This document shows, piece after piece, positions 52,707-62,625 of a stretch of 64,000 nucleotides of DNA. Made by a program: the position numbers and the translations under genes. The DNA lies in contig JAHHIJ010000010.1 of NCBI GenBank assembly GCA_019358985.1, positions 62,001 to 126,000 of the forward strand. Reading direction: 5' to 3'. The stretch is from Tolypothrix brevis GSE-NOS-MK-07-07A. Its GTDB lineage: Bacteria; Cyanobacteriota; Cyanobacteriia; Cyanobacteriales; Nostocaceae. The notes beneath the pieces were generated by a model. The model worked only from the letters and a program-made list of their open reading frames with translations, was not told where the DNA came from and ran no database searches. The first letter of the stretch is position 1, and the number at the start of each line of letters is the position of its first letter.

Positions 52707-54149
52707 TTACCGATATCCCTGCCAAGGTGTGACTTCTAGATTGCCGTTGGGCTGAAATACTACTTGGTAGTGAGCGAGGGGTTGTTTCGTGTTGGGAGGT
52801 GCTACATTTGAACCGTAAAGCGCGTTGAATATCTTGGGAAGCGGTGTTTCCCGGAAATAATCAAAGGCTACTTGGTTAAGTGGTTCATAATCAGCGATTG
52901 TGCCATCTTTGTTGACGGCGACTCGATACTTCAAATTTTGTGAAAAACTGGGAGTTCCGCCCCAATTTTGGCGAATTGTATCATAAAGCTTCTTATTTAA
53001 ATCTTTGACGGCGTTAGCATCTGTGATTTTTGCGCCGATAACCTGTGGTGTGTTGGCGTATCCCCGCCAAGGGCTAACTTGTAGCACACCTTGCTGTGTA
53101 AATACTACTCGAAATTGAGCGATCGGTTCATTATTAATGACACCACCTTTGGCAGGATTATAAAGCAGTTTTGGCAGAGGAGTTTTTTCTATTGCCTGAT
53201 TTGCTTCTTTATTCGTCGCTTTATAACCAACGATGGCACCATCTGCCGTCACACCGATACGATAGACTAAATCCTCATTTAATCCTGAGTTATTAGCCCA
53301 ACCAGGACTAATTTGATTGTAAACTTGGCGATTTAATGCCCGCAGTTGCGAGGGATCAGTAATTTCGGGAACTGTTTTTAAAAGAGCTTCTAAATCTCTT
53401 GTAACTGCCGATGTTGCAGTTGGTGTGGGAGTAGCATTTGCAATGGGCGTAGCAGATGGTGTCGGGATAGCAGATGGTGTGGGATTTGTAGCGTCTGTTG
53501 CTGAGGTAGTAGCGCTGGGTGTTGTAGAGTTAGTCTGCTGTTGTGGTTGACGCAATTGTGGATTTGGAATCAAACCGAATGCAAGAGCACATACTGCCAA
53601 ACTCGATACTCCCACACCCGCTGGTACTGCTTGCTTGATAAATGCTTGACTAGCAATACCAGAACCTTTGGCAACAGGTTGTAATTCTAGTGACAACTCT
53701 GGTAAAGTTTGGCTATCAGCAAAAAACTGATCCACCGCCTCGACTAAATCAAACAACTGCACACTATTCAAATCGATTTGAATTGGTGCTTTACCATTAT
53801 TAGATTTAAGTTCTGCACTTTTTTGTACATCTGAATGCACAATCAATCTATGTCGATTGCTGTGAATTTTCTGAAACTGCACTAACTCCGATTCTGTGTT
53901 GTGTGCGAGTGGGTTCGGCACACTGCTCAAAAATTCTTGAGCATAACCACTAACAGCTCTCACCAAACTTTCAAAAAATTCTCTTCCTCCCACCAATGGC
54001 TCATTGTTGCCAGATAAATGGCATTCTGCATTTACCAAAATTGATAATTCTGGGCGCATTTCTTGGAAGTGTACCGCTCTACTGGCATCACTTAAACCTT
54101 CTAAAAGCAGTGTGCAATTAGGTAAACTATACTTACGTTGAATATTCAT
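52707..54149 (-). CDS. DUF4335 domain protein
   Basis: This 480-residue protein starts with the conserved DUF4335 region (NIQRKYSLPNCTLLLEGLSD). One hydrophobic segment lies near residues 172-192, followed by a low-complexity Thr/Pro/Ala/Ser linker (about 205-250). Two similar C-terminal modules of about 110 residues follow (each with KLY/QVYNQI, YRI/AV...DGTI/AIVGY and VVFxxxG-like VTPW or VSPW motifs). In cyanobacteria DUF4335 and DUF3038 genes lie side by side, as here, with a 4-nt overlap. The function is unknown. Confidence 0.85.
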   Translation of the reverse strand: MNIQRKYSLPNCTLLLEGLSDASRAVHFQEMRPELSILVNAECHLSGNNEPLVGGREFFESLVRAVSGYAQEFLSSVPNPLAHNTESELVQFQKIHSNRHRLIVHSDVQKSAELKSNNGKAPIQIDLNSVQLFDLVEAVDQFFADSQTLPELSLELQPVAKGSGIASQAFIKQAVPAGVGVSSLAVCALAFGLIPNPQLRQPQQQTNSTTPSATTSATDATNPTPSAIPTPSATPIANATPTPTATSAVTRDLEALLKTVPEITDPSQLRALNRQVYNQISPGWANNSGLNEDLVYRIGVTADGAIVGYKATNKEANQAIEKTPLPKLLYNPAKGGVINNEPIAQFRVVFTQQGVLQVSPWRGYANTPQVIGAKITDANAVKDLNKKLYDTIRQNWGGTPSFSQNLKYRVAVNKDGTIADYEPLNQVAFDYFRETPLPKIFNALYGSNVAPPNTKQPLAHYQVVFQPNGNLEVTPWQGYR

Positions 54150-54775
54150 TCTACTTCCCCGTCAAAAAGACTAATCCAGAAGCGTTGCATTCCCGCTGTA
54201 CCTGTACAAAATAATAATTTACCTAACAAATTAATCGCCAGTTCATCTATTTTATCATCAGAAGTTAATGCCAAAAAACCAGAACGGCGGGGATTCATGC
54301 GGCTTTTAAAATGCGCTCTAAATCGTTCTAGATAATTAGAAAGCCGCAAATTTTGTTCTAAAGGAATCTGTTTATCATTCATTTGTTGATAAATCATGAG
54401 CATCTGACGAATGACAACTGTCAACCGTCGCGACAAATAGCAAGCGATTACTACCAAAGCTTTTGCCTCGATAATTGTCAAAGGACGGCGAATATTTGCT
54501 CTCCGTAACGGGTTAGTGCTACGCATTCGCCATAAATTCACCCGGTCTTTAATAATACCGTTGAGTTCCAATTCTTCAGCAAATCCCAAAATTGCTTCAG
54601 AGCCACCCAGTTCTAAAGCTTCAATTGCTAGTAAAATAAGGTCAATTTGCACGCGGGTTGTACGGGGACATCCTTGTCCCTCAATTGCAGGATCGGGGAG
54701 AGTGTCCAGAATCATCGGTGCTGATTTTTGCGTGGGACTAGTGTTGAACGGCGTTAAACTTGCGGAAACATTCAT
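54146..54775 (-). CDS. DUF3038 domain protein
   Basis: The 209-residue protein matches the cyanobacterial DUF3038 family, recognisable by LILLAIEALELGGSEAILGFAEEL and the following helical, Arg-rich region (NLWRMRSTNPLRR). It is the first gene of a two-gene operon with DUF4335, whose ATG overlaps its stop. A cytosolic role can be assumed; nothing else is known to me. Confidence 0.87.
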   Translation of the reverse strand: MNVSASLTPFNTSPTQKSAPMILDTLPDPAIEGQGCPRTTRVQIDLILLAIEALELGGSEAILGFAEELELNGIIKDRVNLWRMRSTNPLRRANIRRPLTIIEAKALVVIACYLSRRLTVVIRQMLMIYQQMNDKQIPLEQNLRLSNYLERFRAHFKSRMNPRRSGFLALTSDDKIDELAINLLGKLLFCTGTAGMQRFWISLFDGEVE

Positions 54776-55193
54776 TATAAATACCTTGTGCGATCGCGAC
54801 AGACTAGGTAAAACTAATTTAAGATAGCTAGTCTAAAAAAAAGAACATTTTCACTTGTCGCAGTAGTAGGACTGCCTGATATATAGATTACTTACTGGTT
54901 CTACTCAAAGATTTCCGTATATTGAAATTGTAAGTTTTTAAAACATAAGTTCAATAGCAACAAGAGGTAGTATAATTCCATCTTCAGCTTGGTGTAGATT
55001 CTGATAATCGTCAATGGATTGTGCTGTATGAAGCAATGATGCCAAGGGTATGACATTATAGTGTACGATTTTTCAGGTATCAGGGATTAGGAATTGGGCA
55101 TCTCCCCTTTCCCCTTTCACGGCAGATGCTACAACGGGGGGAACCCCCGCAACGCACTGCCTCCCCTTTCTCTCTCTACAGTTCCCCATTCTT
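54776..55193. other. Divergent intergenic region with GC-rich repeat
   Basis: No gene is seen. The right part contains the dispersed repeat of 55107-55169, with arms CACGGCAG and CACTGCCTCCCC and a CGGGGGGAACCCCCG centre, shared with 9701-9760. Confidence 0.5.
55107..55169 (+). repeat. Dispersed GC-rich repeat shared with 9701-9760
   Basis: CACGGCAGATGCTACAACG and GCAACGCACTGCCTCCCC flank a GGGGGG/CCCCCG palindrome. Compared with the other copy the arms are conserved while the centre is different, as in the other palindrome families of the window. It ends 24 bp before the apt start. Confidence 0.6.
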
Positions 55194-55712
55194 ATGGATT
55201 TAAAATCTCTAATTCGTGACATCCCAGATTTTCCTAAACCCGGAATTGTCTTTCGGGATATCACCACACTGCTGCGCGATCCTCAAGGACTGCGTTACAC
55301 TATTGACTTTCTTGCCGAAAAATGCATTGATGCCGGAATAAAAGCTGATTATATTGTGGGGATGGAGTCACGGGGCTTCATTTTTGGTACACCTCTAGCT
55401 TATAAATTAGGACTTGGTTTTATTCCAGTTCGCAAACCAGGTAAGTTGCCAGCAGCAATTCATTCGGTTGAATATGAGCTAGAGTATGGTACGGACTGTT
55501 TGGAAATCCATCAGGACGCTTTGCACCCCAATAGCCGGGTTTTAATTGTAGATGATTTGATTGCCACAGGTGGAACCGCCGGTGCGACGGCAAAGTTAAT
55601 AGAGAAGATTGGCTGCGAACTTGTGGGATTTGGGTTTATCATCGAGCTACGGGATTTGCAAGGACGAAAAAATCTGCCGGATGTGCCGATTATTAGCCTT
55701 GTGGAATATTAG
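55194..55712 (+). CDS. apt: Adenine phosphoribosyltransferase
   Basis: This purine salvage enzyme converts adenine and PRPP to AMP. The 172-residue protein shows [20 protein letters not shown] at the N-terminus, the loop [10 protein letters not shown] and the PRPP motif [16 protein letters not shown]. Length is normal and the start ATG is unambiguous. A spacer of GTCCAAAGTCC/TTGACCCTTGAC repeats leads to the ABC permease gene on the same strand. Confidence 0.96.
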   Translation: MDLKSLIRDIPDFPKPGIVFRDITTLLRDPQGLRYTIDFLAEKCIDAGIKADYIVGMESRGFIFGTPLAYKLGLGFIPVRKPGKLPAAIHSVEYELEYGTDCLEIHQDALHPNSRVLIVDDLIATGGTAGATAKLIEKIGCELVGFGFIIELRDLQGRKNLPDVPIISLVEY

Positions 55713-55817
55713 TGAAGAGTCTAAGGTCAATAGTCCAAAGTCCAAAGTCCAAAGATTGACCCTTGACTATTCACCCTTGACTATTGACCCTTGACTGTTG
55801 ACCTTTGACAAACTACT

Positions 55818-56864
55818 ATGACTTCTACCAGAATTTCCTTAGAAGCGGGTCGAGATTGGCTGTATAGGCTGGTCACTAGCGAAACCTTTATTTATGTCAC
55901 CAAGCGGCTATTACAGGCGCTTTTGACATTGTTTTTAGCATCAGCATTGTCATTTTTTATTATGCAGCTCGCACCAGGGGATTATGTCAGTTCCTTGGAG
56001 GCAAATCCGAAAATTTCTAAAGAACGAATTGACGAACTGCGACGACAATTTGGTTTAGATAAGTCTTGGCTAGAACAATTTGGACTTTGGTTGTGGAATA
56101 TTTTGACACGGGGCGATTTTGGGACGAGTTTTTCTTATAATCGTTCTGTGGCATCTTTATTGTGGGAACGCGTGCCGGCAACATTGCTGATGGCGATCGC
56201 TTCTTTAATTGTAACTTGGGCGATCGCTATCCCCTTAGGCATCACCGCCGCCGTCAAGCAAAATCGCGCTTATGACCGGATTTTGCAAGTCTTAAGCTAC
56301 CTCGGACAAGGATTTCCCAGTTTCATTGCCGCTTTGTTTTTACTGTTCTTTGCCCAAATCACCACCCCCCTATTTCCCGTAGGTGGTATGACCAGCATTT
56401 ATCACACCGATCTCTCCCCAATTGGGAAAATTATAGATATAGGCTGGCACTTAATTTTACCCACCATCGCTTTAAGCATCACTAGCTTTGCTGGTTTACA
56501 GCGAATCACTCGCGGCGAAATGTTAGATGTACTCCGTCAAGATTACATCCAAACGGCTCGCGCTAAAGGGCTACCCGAAAACCGCGTTATTTATGTTCAT
56601 GCCCTTCGTAACGCCATTAACCCCTTAATTACGTTATTGGGCTTTGAATTGGCTGGTTTATTAAGCGGTGCTTTCATTACTGAGCAGTTTTTTAACTGGC
56701 CCGGTTTGGGAAAGTTAACTTTACAAGCTTTATTGAATTTAGATGTGCCTCTCGCAATGGCAAGCTTGGTAATGGGTGCAGTACTCCTAATAGTCGGCAA
56801 TTTAGTCGCCGATTTAATGCTGAAAGCAGCCGATCCGCGCATTCGCCTAGAAAATTTGAATTAG
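55818..56864 (+). CDS. ABC transporter permease (DppB/OppB family)
   Basis: The 348-residue protein has six membrane segments and the binding-protein-dependent permease loop (RARGLPENRV-like: [20 protein letters not shown]). The N-terminal region [21 protein letters not shown] is typical of peptide/nickel-type DppB permeases. It would be half of a membrane channel, but no partner permease, ATPase or binding protein gene is adjacent, so the components must be elsewhere. The substrate is unknown. Confidence 0.9.
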   Translation: MTSTRISLEAGRDWLYRLVTSETFIYVTKRLLQALLTLFLASALSFFIMQLAPGDYVSSLEANPKISKERIDELRRQFGLDKSWLEQFGLWLWNILTRGDFGTSFSYNRSVASLLWERVPATLLMAIASLIVTWAIAIPLGITAAVKQNRAYDRILQVLSYLGQGFPSFIAALFLLFFAQITTPLFPVGGMTSIYHTDLSPIGKIIDIGWHLILPTIALSITSFAGLQRITRGEMLDVLRQDYIQTARAKGLPENRVIYVHALRNAINPLITLLGFELAGLLSGAFITEQFFNWPGLGKLTLQALLNLDVPLAMASLVMGAVLLIVGNLVADLMLKAADPRIRLENLN

Positions 56865-56936
56865 TTAGTTATAGGGCATTGGGCATTGGGCGTTGGGCAT
56901 TGGGCATCGCGCATCGGGCAAAATTCCTCTTCCTCT

Positions 56937-57087
56937 GCTCCCTCTGCTCCCTCTGCTCCCCCTTCTCCCTCTGTTCCCCCTGCTTCCCCTGCTCCCTCTG
57001 CTCCCCCTGCTCCCCCTGCTCCCCCTTCTCCCTCTGTTCCCCCTGCTTCCCCTGCTCCCTCTGCTCCCCCTGCTCCCCCTGCTCCCC
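56937..57087 (+). repeat. Polypyrimidine repeat, 63-bp duplication of CTGCTCCC units
   Basis: Short units such as CCTCTGCTCC and CCCCTGCT fill the stretch, and a 63-bp block starting CCTTCTCCCTCTGTTCCCCC occurs twice (56961 and 57024). It is open in all three plus frames. It lies immediately before the ATG of the following gene. Confidence 0.85.
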
Positions 57088-57369
57088 ATGCTGTCCGAAT
57101 TTTATTATCTAATACGCTCAAAATCTGACGGTAGTTATCTTACTGCCCGTCCTAACTCGCAAGGATCGGGCTATTTGTTGCTATTTAGCGAAAACTTTGA
57201 TGCTCTGAGCTACCTCAACACCCACGCCGCAGAATTGGCAAGCCGCTTTTCTGTAGAATCTATTTCAGGGACGCAGGTCAAAAGTTTGCTGAAACGTTGG
57301 GGTTTCAGCGGTGTGGGCATTGTTACAGATCCGTTGTTACCTAATGTAGAATTTTTGCAGCAAAGCTGA
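57088..57369 (+). CDS. Small conserved-looking hypothetical protein
   Basis: The 93-residue protein starts at [21 protein letters not shown] and continues with [20 protein letters not shown] and [20 protein letters not shown]. It looks like a compact alpha/beta domain without signal peptide. I recognise no named family. The frame extends upstream through the polypyrimidine repeat as a Leu/Pro stretch, which I take to be non-coding since the ATG at 57088 starts directly after the repeat. Confidence 0.7.
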   Translation: MLSEFYYLIRSKSDGSYLTARPNSQGSGYLLLFSENFDALSYLNTHAAELASRFSVESISGTQVKSLLKRWGFSGVGIVTDPLLPNVEFLQQS

Positions 57370-57444
57370 ACGAATTTTGGATTTTGGATTGGGCGTTGCC
57401 TATTTAGGGGATGATTTTGCAATATACGTCGATAAATTTAACGT

Positions 57445-57479
57445 ATTGTAGAGACGTTCCGCCGGAACGTCTCTACAAT
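57445..57479. repeat. Palindrome with TTCCGCCGGAA centre
   Basis: ATTGTAGAGACG, centre TTCCGCCGGAA and CGTCTCTACAAT form an almost perfect hairpin. It lies between the 93-residue protein gene and purF, which converge. It belongs to the dispersed family with GTAGAGACG arms. Confidence 0.8.
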
Positions 57480-57502
57480 ACATCCTCCAAAATCTAAAAT
57501 TG

Positions 57503-58975
57503 CTATACTGCTGCTTTTTCTAATATCAATTTAGAACCCTTCACTGCTTCGGGAATTGAGGTGGGGTAATCGCCGGTAAAGCAGGCAGAACAAAAATTAT
57601 TGGTGTCTTCTCGCGTTGCTTCTAGCATTCCCTCCCAACTGAGATAGGCTAGGCTATCTACTTCTAGTTGTTTAGCAATTTCTTCTACTGATTTGGTGGC
57701 AGCAATTAGCTGATCCTGGGTGTCAGTGTCGATACCGTAGAAACAAGGGTGAGTTACTGGGGGGGAAGAAATTCGCATATGCACTTCCACTACACCCGCA
57801 TCCCGCAAGGTTTTGACGAGTTTTCGGCTGGTTGTACCCCGGACTATGGAATCATCCACAATCACGACTTTTTTGCCGTATAGGACATCTTTGAGGGGAT
57901 TCAGTTTCATTTTGATTCCCGACTCACGCATCATTTGTGTTGGCTGAATGAAGGTGCGTCCAACGTAACGATTCTTAATCAATCCTTCGGCGTAGGGAAT
58001 ACCAGAAGCTTGAGAAAAGCCGATGGCAGCTGGGATGCCAGAATCAGGGACACCAAAAACAATATCTGCTTCTACAGCAGATTCTTCAGCGAGTCGCCGC
58101 CCTAACCGCAGTCGATAACTGTATAATGTTTCATTGTGCATCATACTATCAGGGCGGGCGAAGTATATCATCTCAAAGATACACAGCTTCTTTTGGGGCT
58201 GTTGAGTCCAGGGGAAGGAAGCTAAACCTTCTTCGGTAATCCAAACTAATTCCCCCGGTTCCACCTCGCGCAAATAATCGGCACCAATAATATCTAGTCC
58301 ACAGGTTTCTGATGCGAGTACGTAGCGAACTGGATTTTCACCCAATGTGCCAATTACTAGGGGACGAATGCCATTAGGATCGCGAACACCCATAATGCCA
58401 GTTGGAGTGCCGATTACTAAACTAAAAGCACCTTGGCAGCGGTTAAATGCACGAATGCAGCTTTCTAACCACTCTGCACCAGCATTAATTTCTTCAGCGA
58501 TCGCAAAAGCAATCATTTCTGAATCGGTTGTTGTCACTAAGTTGCATTTTGTCTTTAGCAACTCTTCCCGTAAGTGCGCTGTATTTACTAAATTTCCATT
58601 ATGTGCTAACGCTATTGAACCCAGACGAGTTTCGACAACAGCAGGCTGGGCATTAACTTTCCGGCTAGAACCTGTAGTTGAGTAACGAGTGTGACCAACG
58701 GCTAAGTTACCCGGTAACTTACTCAAAATGGATTCGTTAAACACATGGGATACTAAACCCATATCTTTGTGCAGGTGTACTTGTTCCCCTGCAAATGTGG
58801 CAATTCCCGCTGACTCTTGACCTCGATGTTGGAGGGCATAAAGTCCAAAGTAGGTCAGTTTAGCGACGTCTTCCCCTGGTGCGTAGATGCCAAAAACACC
58901 GCAAGCTTCTTCTGGCTTGTCAGGACGGGTTTCAATTACGTGGTCATCCAAGGAGACGGAATGGTTAGAAATCAT
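57503..58975 (-). CDS. purF: Amidophosphoribosyltransferase
   Basis: It catalyses the first step of de novo purine synthesis (PRPP and glutamine to phosphoribosylamine). The 490-residue protein has a short propeptide before Cys25 in EEACGVFGIYAPG, the glutaminase N-terminal nucleophile exposed by processing. The glutaminase part shows LQHRGQESAGI; the PRPP site VVIVDDSIVRGTT follows. Late Cys residues (FCSACFTGDYP) fit the Fe-S type of PurF. It is on the same strand as purL, 252 bp downstream of it. Confidence 0.97.
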   Translation of the reverse strand: MISNHSVSLDDHVIETRPDKPEEACGVFGIYAPGEDVAKLTYFGLYALQHRGQESAGIATFAGEQVHLHKDMGLVSHVFNESILSKLPGNLAVGHTRYSTTGSSRKVNAQPAVVETRLGSIALAHNGNLVNTAHLREELLKTKCNLVTTTDSEMIAFAIAEEINAGAEWLESCIRAFNRCQGAFSLVIGTPTGIMGVRDPNGIRPLVIGTLGENPVRYVLASETCGLDIIGADYLREVEPGELVWITEEGLASFPWTQQPQKKLCIFEMIYFARPDSMMHNETLYSYRLRLGRRLAEESAVEADIVFGVPDSGIPAAIGFSQASGIPYAEGLIKNRYVGRTFIQPTQMMRESGIKMKLNPLKDVLYGKKVVIVDDSIVRGTTSRKLVKTLRDAGVVEVHMRISSPPVTHPCFYGIDTDTQDQLIAATKSVEEIAKQLEVDSLAYLSWEGMLEATREDTNNFCSACFTGDYPTSIPEAVKGSKLILEKAAV

Positions 58976-59202
58976 GCTACAGCTTTGCTCCAGATGAGAT
59001 TTTGAGTCAGTGGGATGGATATATAAGGGAATGTTTTCAGAAATATTAACTGACCTTAATAAATCGTTAACAATCCATATACATATAACAGTACCTTAAT
59101 CATGCTTGGGGATAGCAAACATTCGTGGTGAATAGTCAAGAGTCAAGAGTCATAAGTCAAAAGTCAAGAGTCAAGAGTCAAGAGTCTTCACTTCGCTCCT
59201 GG

Positions 59203-59232
59203 TGTAGAGACGCGACCGGTCGCGTCTCTACA
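59203..59232. repeat. Palindrome with CGACCGGTCG centre overlapping the purL stop
   Basis: TGTAGAGACG, centre CGACCGGTCG and CGTCTCTACA form a perfect 30-bp palindrome. The minus-strand TAG stop of purL (59230-59228) lies inside its right arm, so insertion of this repeat fixed the end of PurL. Confidence 0.8.
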
Positions 59233-61654
59233 ACTCGGCACATTTTAAACGTCTTTCGATCGCATGGGAATAGCGATCGCTCATATCTTCGATCCTAACG
59301 TTAATTAAACTTTGGCTATCAGAGGTTAGCACACTAAAATCAGTGTTGGAATTACTAACCTTGCCAAGTTTCTGCCAATAATTAGCCAATCGTTCATTTA
59401 ATAAAGATTCCCAAATCTCTTGCTGTTCTAACCCTACAGAAACGACAATTCGCGCTCCACCTTCACCAAACAGCACTTCGTCCCATCGAAGTTGTGAATT
59501 GCTTGATGGTAATCCTAAATTAATTTGGGCACCAAGTTTCCCAGCAATGCAACATTCTGCCAGTGCAACAGCCAAACCACCTTCAGCACAATCATGAGCT
59601 GAACGAATCCAACAAGAGCGAATTCCTTCACGGCAAATTTGTTGTACACACCTTTCCAATTCAAAATCTACCCGTGGAGGGCGTCCAGCTACGGTATTAT
59701 GGATAGTGGCTAAATATTCGGATGCGCCCAATTCAACTTTAGATTTCAAAGGCAATCCTAAAAGATAAATAATATCACCTCCGGCTTGCCATGCTTGACC
59801 GCAAATTTTGCTTAAATCAGGAATCAACCCGACCATCCCCACAACCGGGGTAGGATAAATTGGTTGCGGATTGCCTTGTGAGTCGAAAGTTTCATTGTAA
59901 AGTGAGACATTACCCCCAGTAACCGGCGTTGCTAATTCTCGGCAACCTTCAGCCAAACCGCGACAAGATAAAGCTAATTGCCAATAACCAATGGGTTTTT
60001 CTGGACTGCCGAAATTTAAGTTATCTGTCACCGCTATAGGTTCAGCACCCACACAACTCAGATTGCGTGCAGCTTCAGCCACAACTGCCTTAGCACCCTC
60101 GTAGGGGTCAAGATAGACGTAACGAGGATTGCAATCAACTGTGGCAGCAACGGCACTTTGGGGAGTGGGGGTTTTGGAGGGAGATAAGGGAGATGGGGGA
60201 GATGAGGAGAAAGAAGAATAATTCTCCTTGTCTCCTTGTCCCCCACTCCCCCGCTCCTCAAGGGGACGCAAGCGGACGACAGCGGCATCAGCGCCACCTG
60301 GTAAGATGACGGTGTTATTTTGGACTTGATGATCGTATTGGCGATAAACCCAACGTTTTGATGCGATCGTTGGTGTATCGAGTAAAGTCAAAAGGATATC
60401 ATTCCAACTTTGCAGGCTTTTTTGAATTTCAATGCCAGCAGTTGTGCAAGCAGGAAGAGAATCAGGTGTCCATTCCCAAGCTTTTAAAGCATATTCTGGT
60501 GGTTCTGTCAATAATTCTCGTTCATACAATGGGGTATTTTCTGCCAAAGCTTCAGCGGGAATTTCTGCTGCTATTTCACCTTGAAATAATATTCTAACAA
60601 TGGGTTCAGCAATAACTTCCCCGGCAACGACTGCTTGCAATCCCCAACGGTGGAAAATATCAATTAACTCTTGTTCCCGTCCCTTGTGTGCCACAAACAG
60701 CATTCTTTCTTGAGATTCGGAAAGCAGATATTCGTAGGGAACCATACCCGATTCCCGCGCCGGTATTTTATCTAAATCTAGTTCAATGCCGACACCGCCT
60801 TTTGCAGCCATTTCTGATGTGGAACAGGTGATGCCAGCTGCTCCCATATCTTGCGCTGCGACGACTGCACCTGTTTTAAAGGCTTCCAAACAAGCTTCAA
60901 TTAACGATTTTTCTAAAAATGGGTCGCCAACTTGCACGGCTGGACGGTTATCTAGTGATTCATCGCTGAGTTCTGCACTGGCAAAACTTGCACCACCCAT
61001 ACCATCGCGTCCCGTGGTAGAACCAACATACAGCACCGGGTTGCCCAAACCAGATGCCCCAGATTTGACAATTTCTGGAGTTTCCATTAATCCTAGTGCC
61101 ATGACGTTTACTAGGGGATTTCCGGAATAAGCGACATCAAAATAAACTTCGCCACCGACAGTGGGAACCCCGACGCAATTACCGTAGTGACTTATACCTG
61201 CAACGACACCGCTGAAAAGCCGTTGAGTTTTGGCATCTTCCAGGGAACCGAAGCGCAAGGAGTTTAAAAGAGCAATGGGACGCGCACCCATTGTAAATAT
61301 ATCTCTGAGGATGCCTCCTACGCCAGTGGCGGCGCCTTGAAAAGGTTCGACGGCTGAGGGGTGATTATGAGATTCAATTTTAAAGGCAAGTTGTAACCCA
61401 TTGCCTAAATCGACAACGCCAGCATTTTCACCTGGACCAACGAGAATGCGCGATCCTGTTGTGGGAAACTGTTTTAATAAGGGTCGTGAATTTTTGTAAC
61501 AACAATGCTCTGACCACATCACCCCAAACATTCCTAATTCGGCTTTGTTGGGATGACGTCCTAACCTGCGGACAATTTCTTCATATTCATCAGGCTTTAA
61601 ACCTTCTTTGGCGATTTCTTCGGCGGAAAAGGCTGGTTTTGAGGTTGCAGTCAT
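59228..61654 (-). CDS. purL: Phosphoribosylformylglycinamidine synthase subunit PurL
   Basis: It converts FGAR to FGAM with ATP in purine synthesis, together with PurQ and PurS. The 808-residue protein is a complete small-type Pur[67 protein letters not shown], then [13 protein letters not shown]-type end (in pieces). It is some 30 residues longer than usual because of a low-complexity insertion (about residues 462-500), described separately. The stop codon is inside a palindromic repeat. purF follows downstream. Confidence 0.96.
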   Translation of the reverse strand: MTATSKPAFSAEEIAKEGLKPDEYEEIVRRLGRHPNKAELGMFGVMWSEHCCYKNSRPLLKQFPTTGSRILVGPGENAGVVDLGNGLQLAFKIESHNHPSAVEPFQGAATGVGGILRDIFTMGARPIALLNSLRFGSLEDAKTQRLFSGVVAGISHYGNCVGVPTVGGEVYFDVAYSGNPLVNVMALGLMETPEIVKSGASGLGNPVLYVGSTTGRDGMGGASFASAELSDESLDNRPAVQVGDPFLEKSLIEACLEAFKTGAVVAAQDMGAAGITCSTSEMAAKGGVGIELDLDKIPARESGMVPYEYLLSESQERMLFVAHKGREQELIDIFHRWGLQAVVAGEVIAEPIVRILFQGEIAAEIPAEALAENTPLYERELLTEPPEYALKAWEWTPDSLPACTTAGIEIQKSLQSWNDILLTLLDTPTIASKRWVYRQYDHQVQNNTVILPGGADAAVVRLRPLEERGSGGQGDKENYSSFSSSPPSPLSPSKTPTPQSAVAATVDCNPRYVYLDPYEGAKAVVAEAARNLSCVGAEPIAVTDNLNFGSPEKPIGYWQLALSCRGLAEGCRELATPVTGGNVSLYNETFDSQGNPQPIYPTPVVGMVGLIPDLSKICGQAWQAGGDIIYLLGLPLKSKVELGASEYLATIHNTVAGRPPRVDFELERCVQQICREGIRSCWIRSAHDCAEGGLAVALAECCIAGKLGAQINLGLPSSNSQLRWDEVLFGEGGARIVVSVGLEQQEIWESLLNERLANYWQKLGKVSNSNTDFSVLTSDSQSLINVRIEDMSDRYSHAIERRLKCAEL
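60156..60265 (-). repeat. Low-complexity insertion within purL
   Basis: Between RLRPLE and [12 protein letters not shown] the gene carries a purine-rich then pyrimidine-rich stretch (on the plus strand GGGGAGTGGGGG, GGAGATGGGGGAG, then CCTTGTCTCC, CCCCCACTCCCCC). It encodes about 35 Gly/Ser/Pro/Lys-rich residues. The same type of DNA lies inside cyaC at 34309-34434. The frame is intact. Confidence 0.7.
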
Positions 61655-61694
61655 GAAAATGCACTCTGGGGGGACAGAGAATTATTCTATCGAT

Positions 61695-62087
61695 TTACTT
61701 GCCTGGTAGATGCAGTTCCAGAAATCCAGATAATTCTTCTTTGGATATTTCTTTCTGAACTACTCGAATCACCAAGTTGTAAGCTTGCTCTTGAGATAAG
61801 TTCAAACTGTAGCCGTTTAAGGTTATGAAGGTATCCATAACCGCAAATGCAGTGCGTTTGTTGCCATCAATAAACGGATGGTTCATCGCTAAATGGTACA
61901 GGTACGCTGCTGCTTGCTCACCAATTGTCGGATGAAGAAGTTCACCGCCAAAAGTGGCTTGAGGTTGTGCTAGTGCTGAATCTAGCAAACCTTCATCTCT
62001 GACACCAGATGTTCCACCAAATCTTTGAATTTGGCGTTGGTGAATATCTAAAACTTGGGAAATAGTGAGAAATTTAGGAGTCTGCAA
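61695..62087 (-). CDS. Doc-type toxin (Fic/Doc family) of a toxin-antitoxin pair
   Basis: The 130-residue protein is a death-on-curing toxin homologue, with the Fic/Doc motif HPFIDGNKRTA at residues 70-80 (His70 and Arg78) and the N-terminal ILDIHQRQIQRFGG-like region (LTISQVLDIHQ). Doc proteins phosphorylate elongation factor Tu and stop translation. All key residues are present. The gene overlaps its upstream partner by 14 nt, which supports co-translation with an antitoxin. Confidence 0.9.
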   Translation of the reverse strand: MQTPKFLTISQVLDIHQRQIQRFGGTSGVRDEGLLDSALAQPQATFGGELLHPTIGEQAAAYLYHLAMNHPFIDGNKRTAFAVMDTFITLNGYSLNLSQEQAYNLVIRVVQKEISKEELSGFLELHLPGK

Positions 62088-62388
62088 GACGACGATATAC
62101 CTCTTCCCATTTTTTTTCAGAAGCTAAATAAGCCTGCCATACTTCCTCATCTGAGGCAATCTGATTTGAGGCAGTATTTTCTAATTTGTCTTCATTTTGT
62201 TCAACTTCGCGGAAAGATTCGGCAAAATCAGGAATATTTAATAATAGTTTTTCAGTAGCTTCGCTTTCTTCTGTTTTTTGCAGATAAGCAAGAATTGCAA
62301 CTGCCACTCGCAACTTCTCAAGAGAAAGTTGACGCAAACGACTTTCAGCTTCTGATAAATAAGTGCTGTGCTTTTGTTCTGTTGCCAT
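62074..62388 (-). CDS. Putative antitoxin partner of Doc
   Basis: The 104-residue protein is highly charged and helical, with RLRQLSLEKLRVAVAILAYLQKTEES near the N-terminus and a Trp/Glu-rich end (EEVWQAYLASEKKWEEVYRRL). It lies directly upstream of the Doc gene with a 14-nt overlap, the place of the antitoxin. The sequence is not of the Phd type, so the assignment rests mostly on position, and on resemblance to small cyanobacterial proteins found next to Doc. Confidence 0.7.
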   Translation of the reverse strand: MATEQKHSTYLSEAESRLRQLSLEKLRVAVAILAYLQKTEESEATEKLLLNIPDFAESFREVEQNEDKLENTASNQIASDEEVWQAYLASEKKWEEVYRRLADS

Positions 62389-62625
62389 CGTTACCCCAAG
62401 TTAGGTTTGTTGCAAGTTGTGAATCAGTTTTACTGCTAACTCTAGCTTATATCACAATACCTTTGGTGTTAAGGATTTTTGGTACTGATTTGTGACCTGT
62501 AGAGACGCGAAATTTGGCATCCCTACGCTCGTATTTTGGGATGCTAATTAAATTATATTTGAAATAGCGATCGCACTTCAACTTTTCTATAAATAAAAGT
62601 GCGATCGCTCTCTATTAAACTCTCA

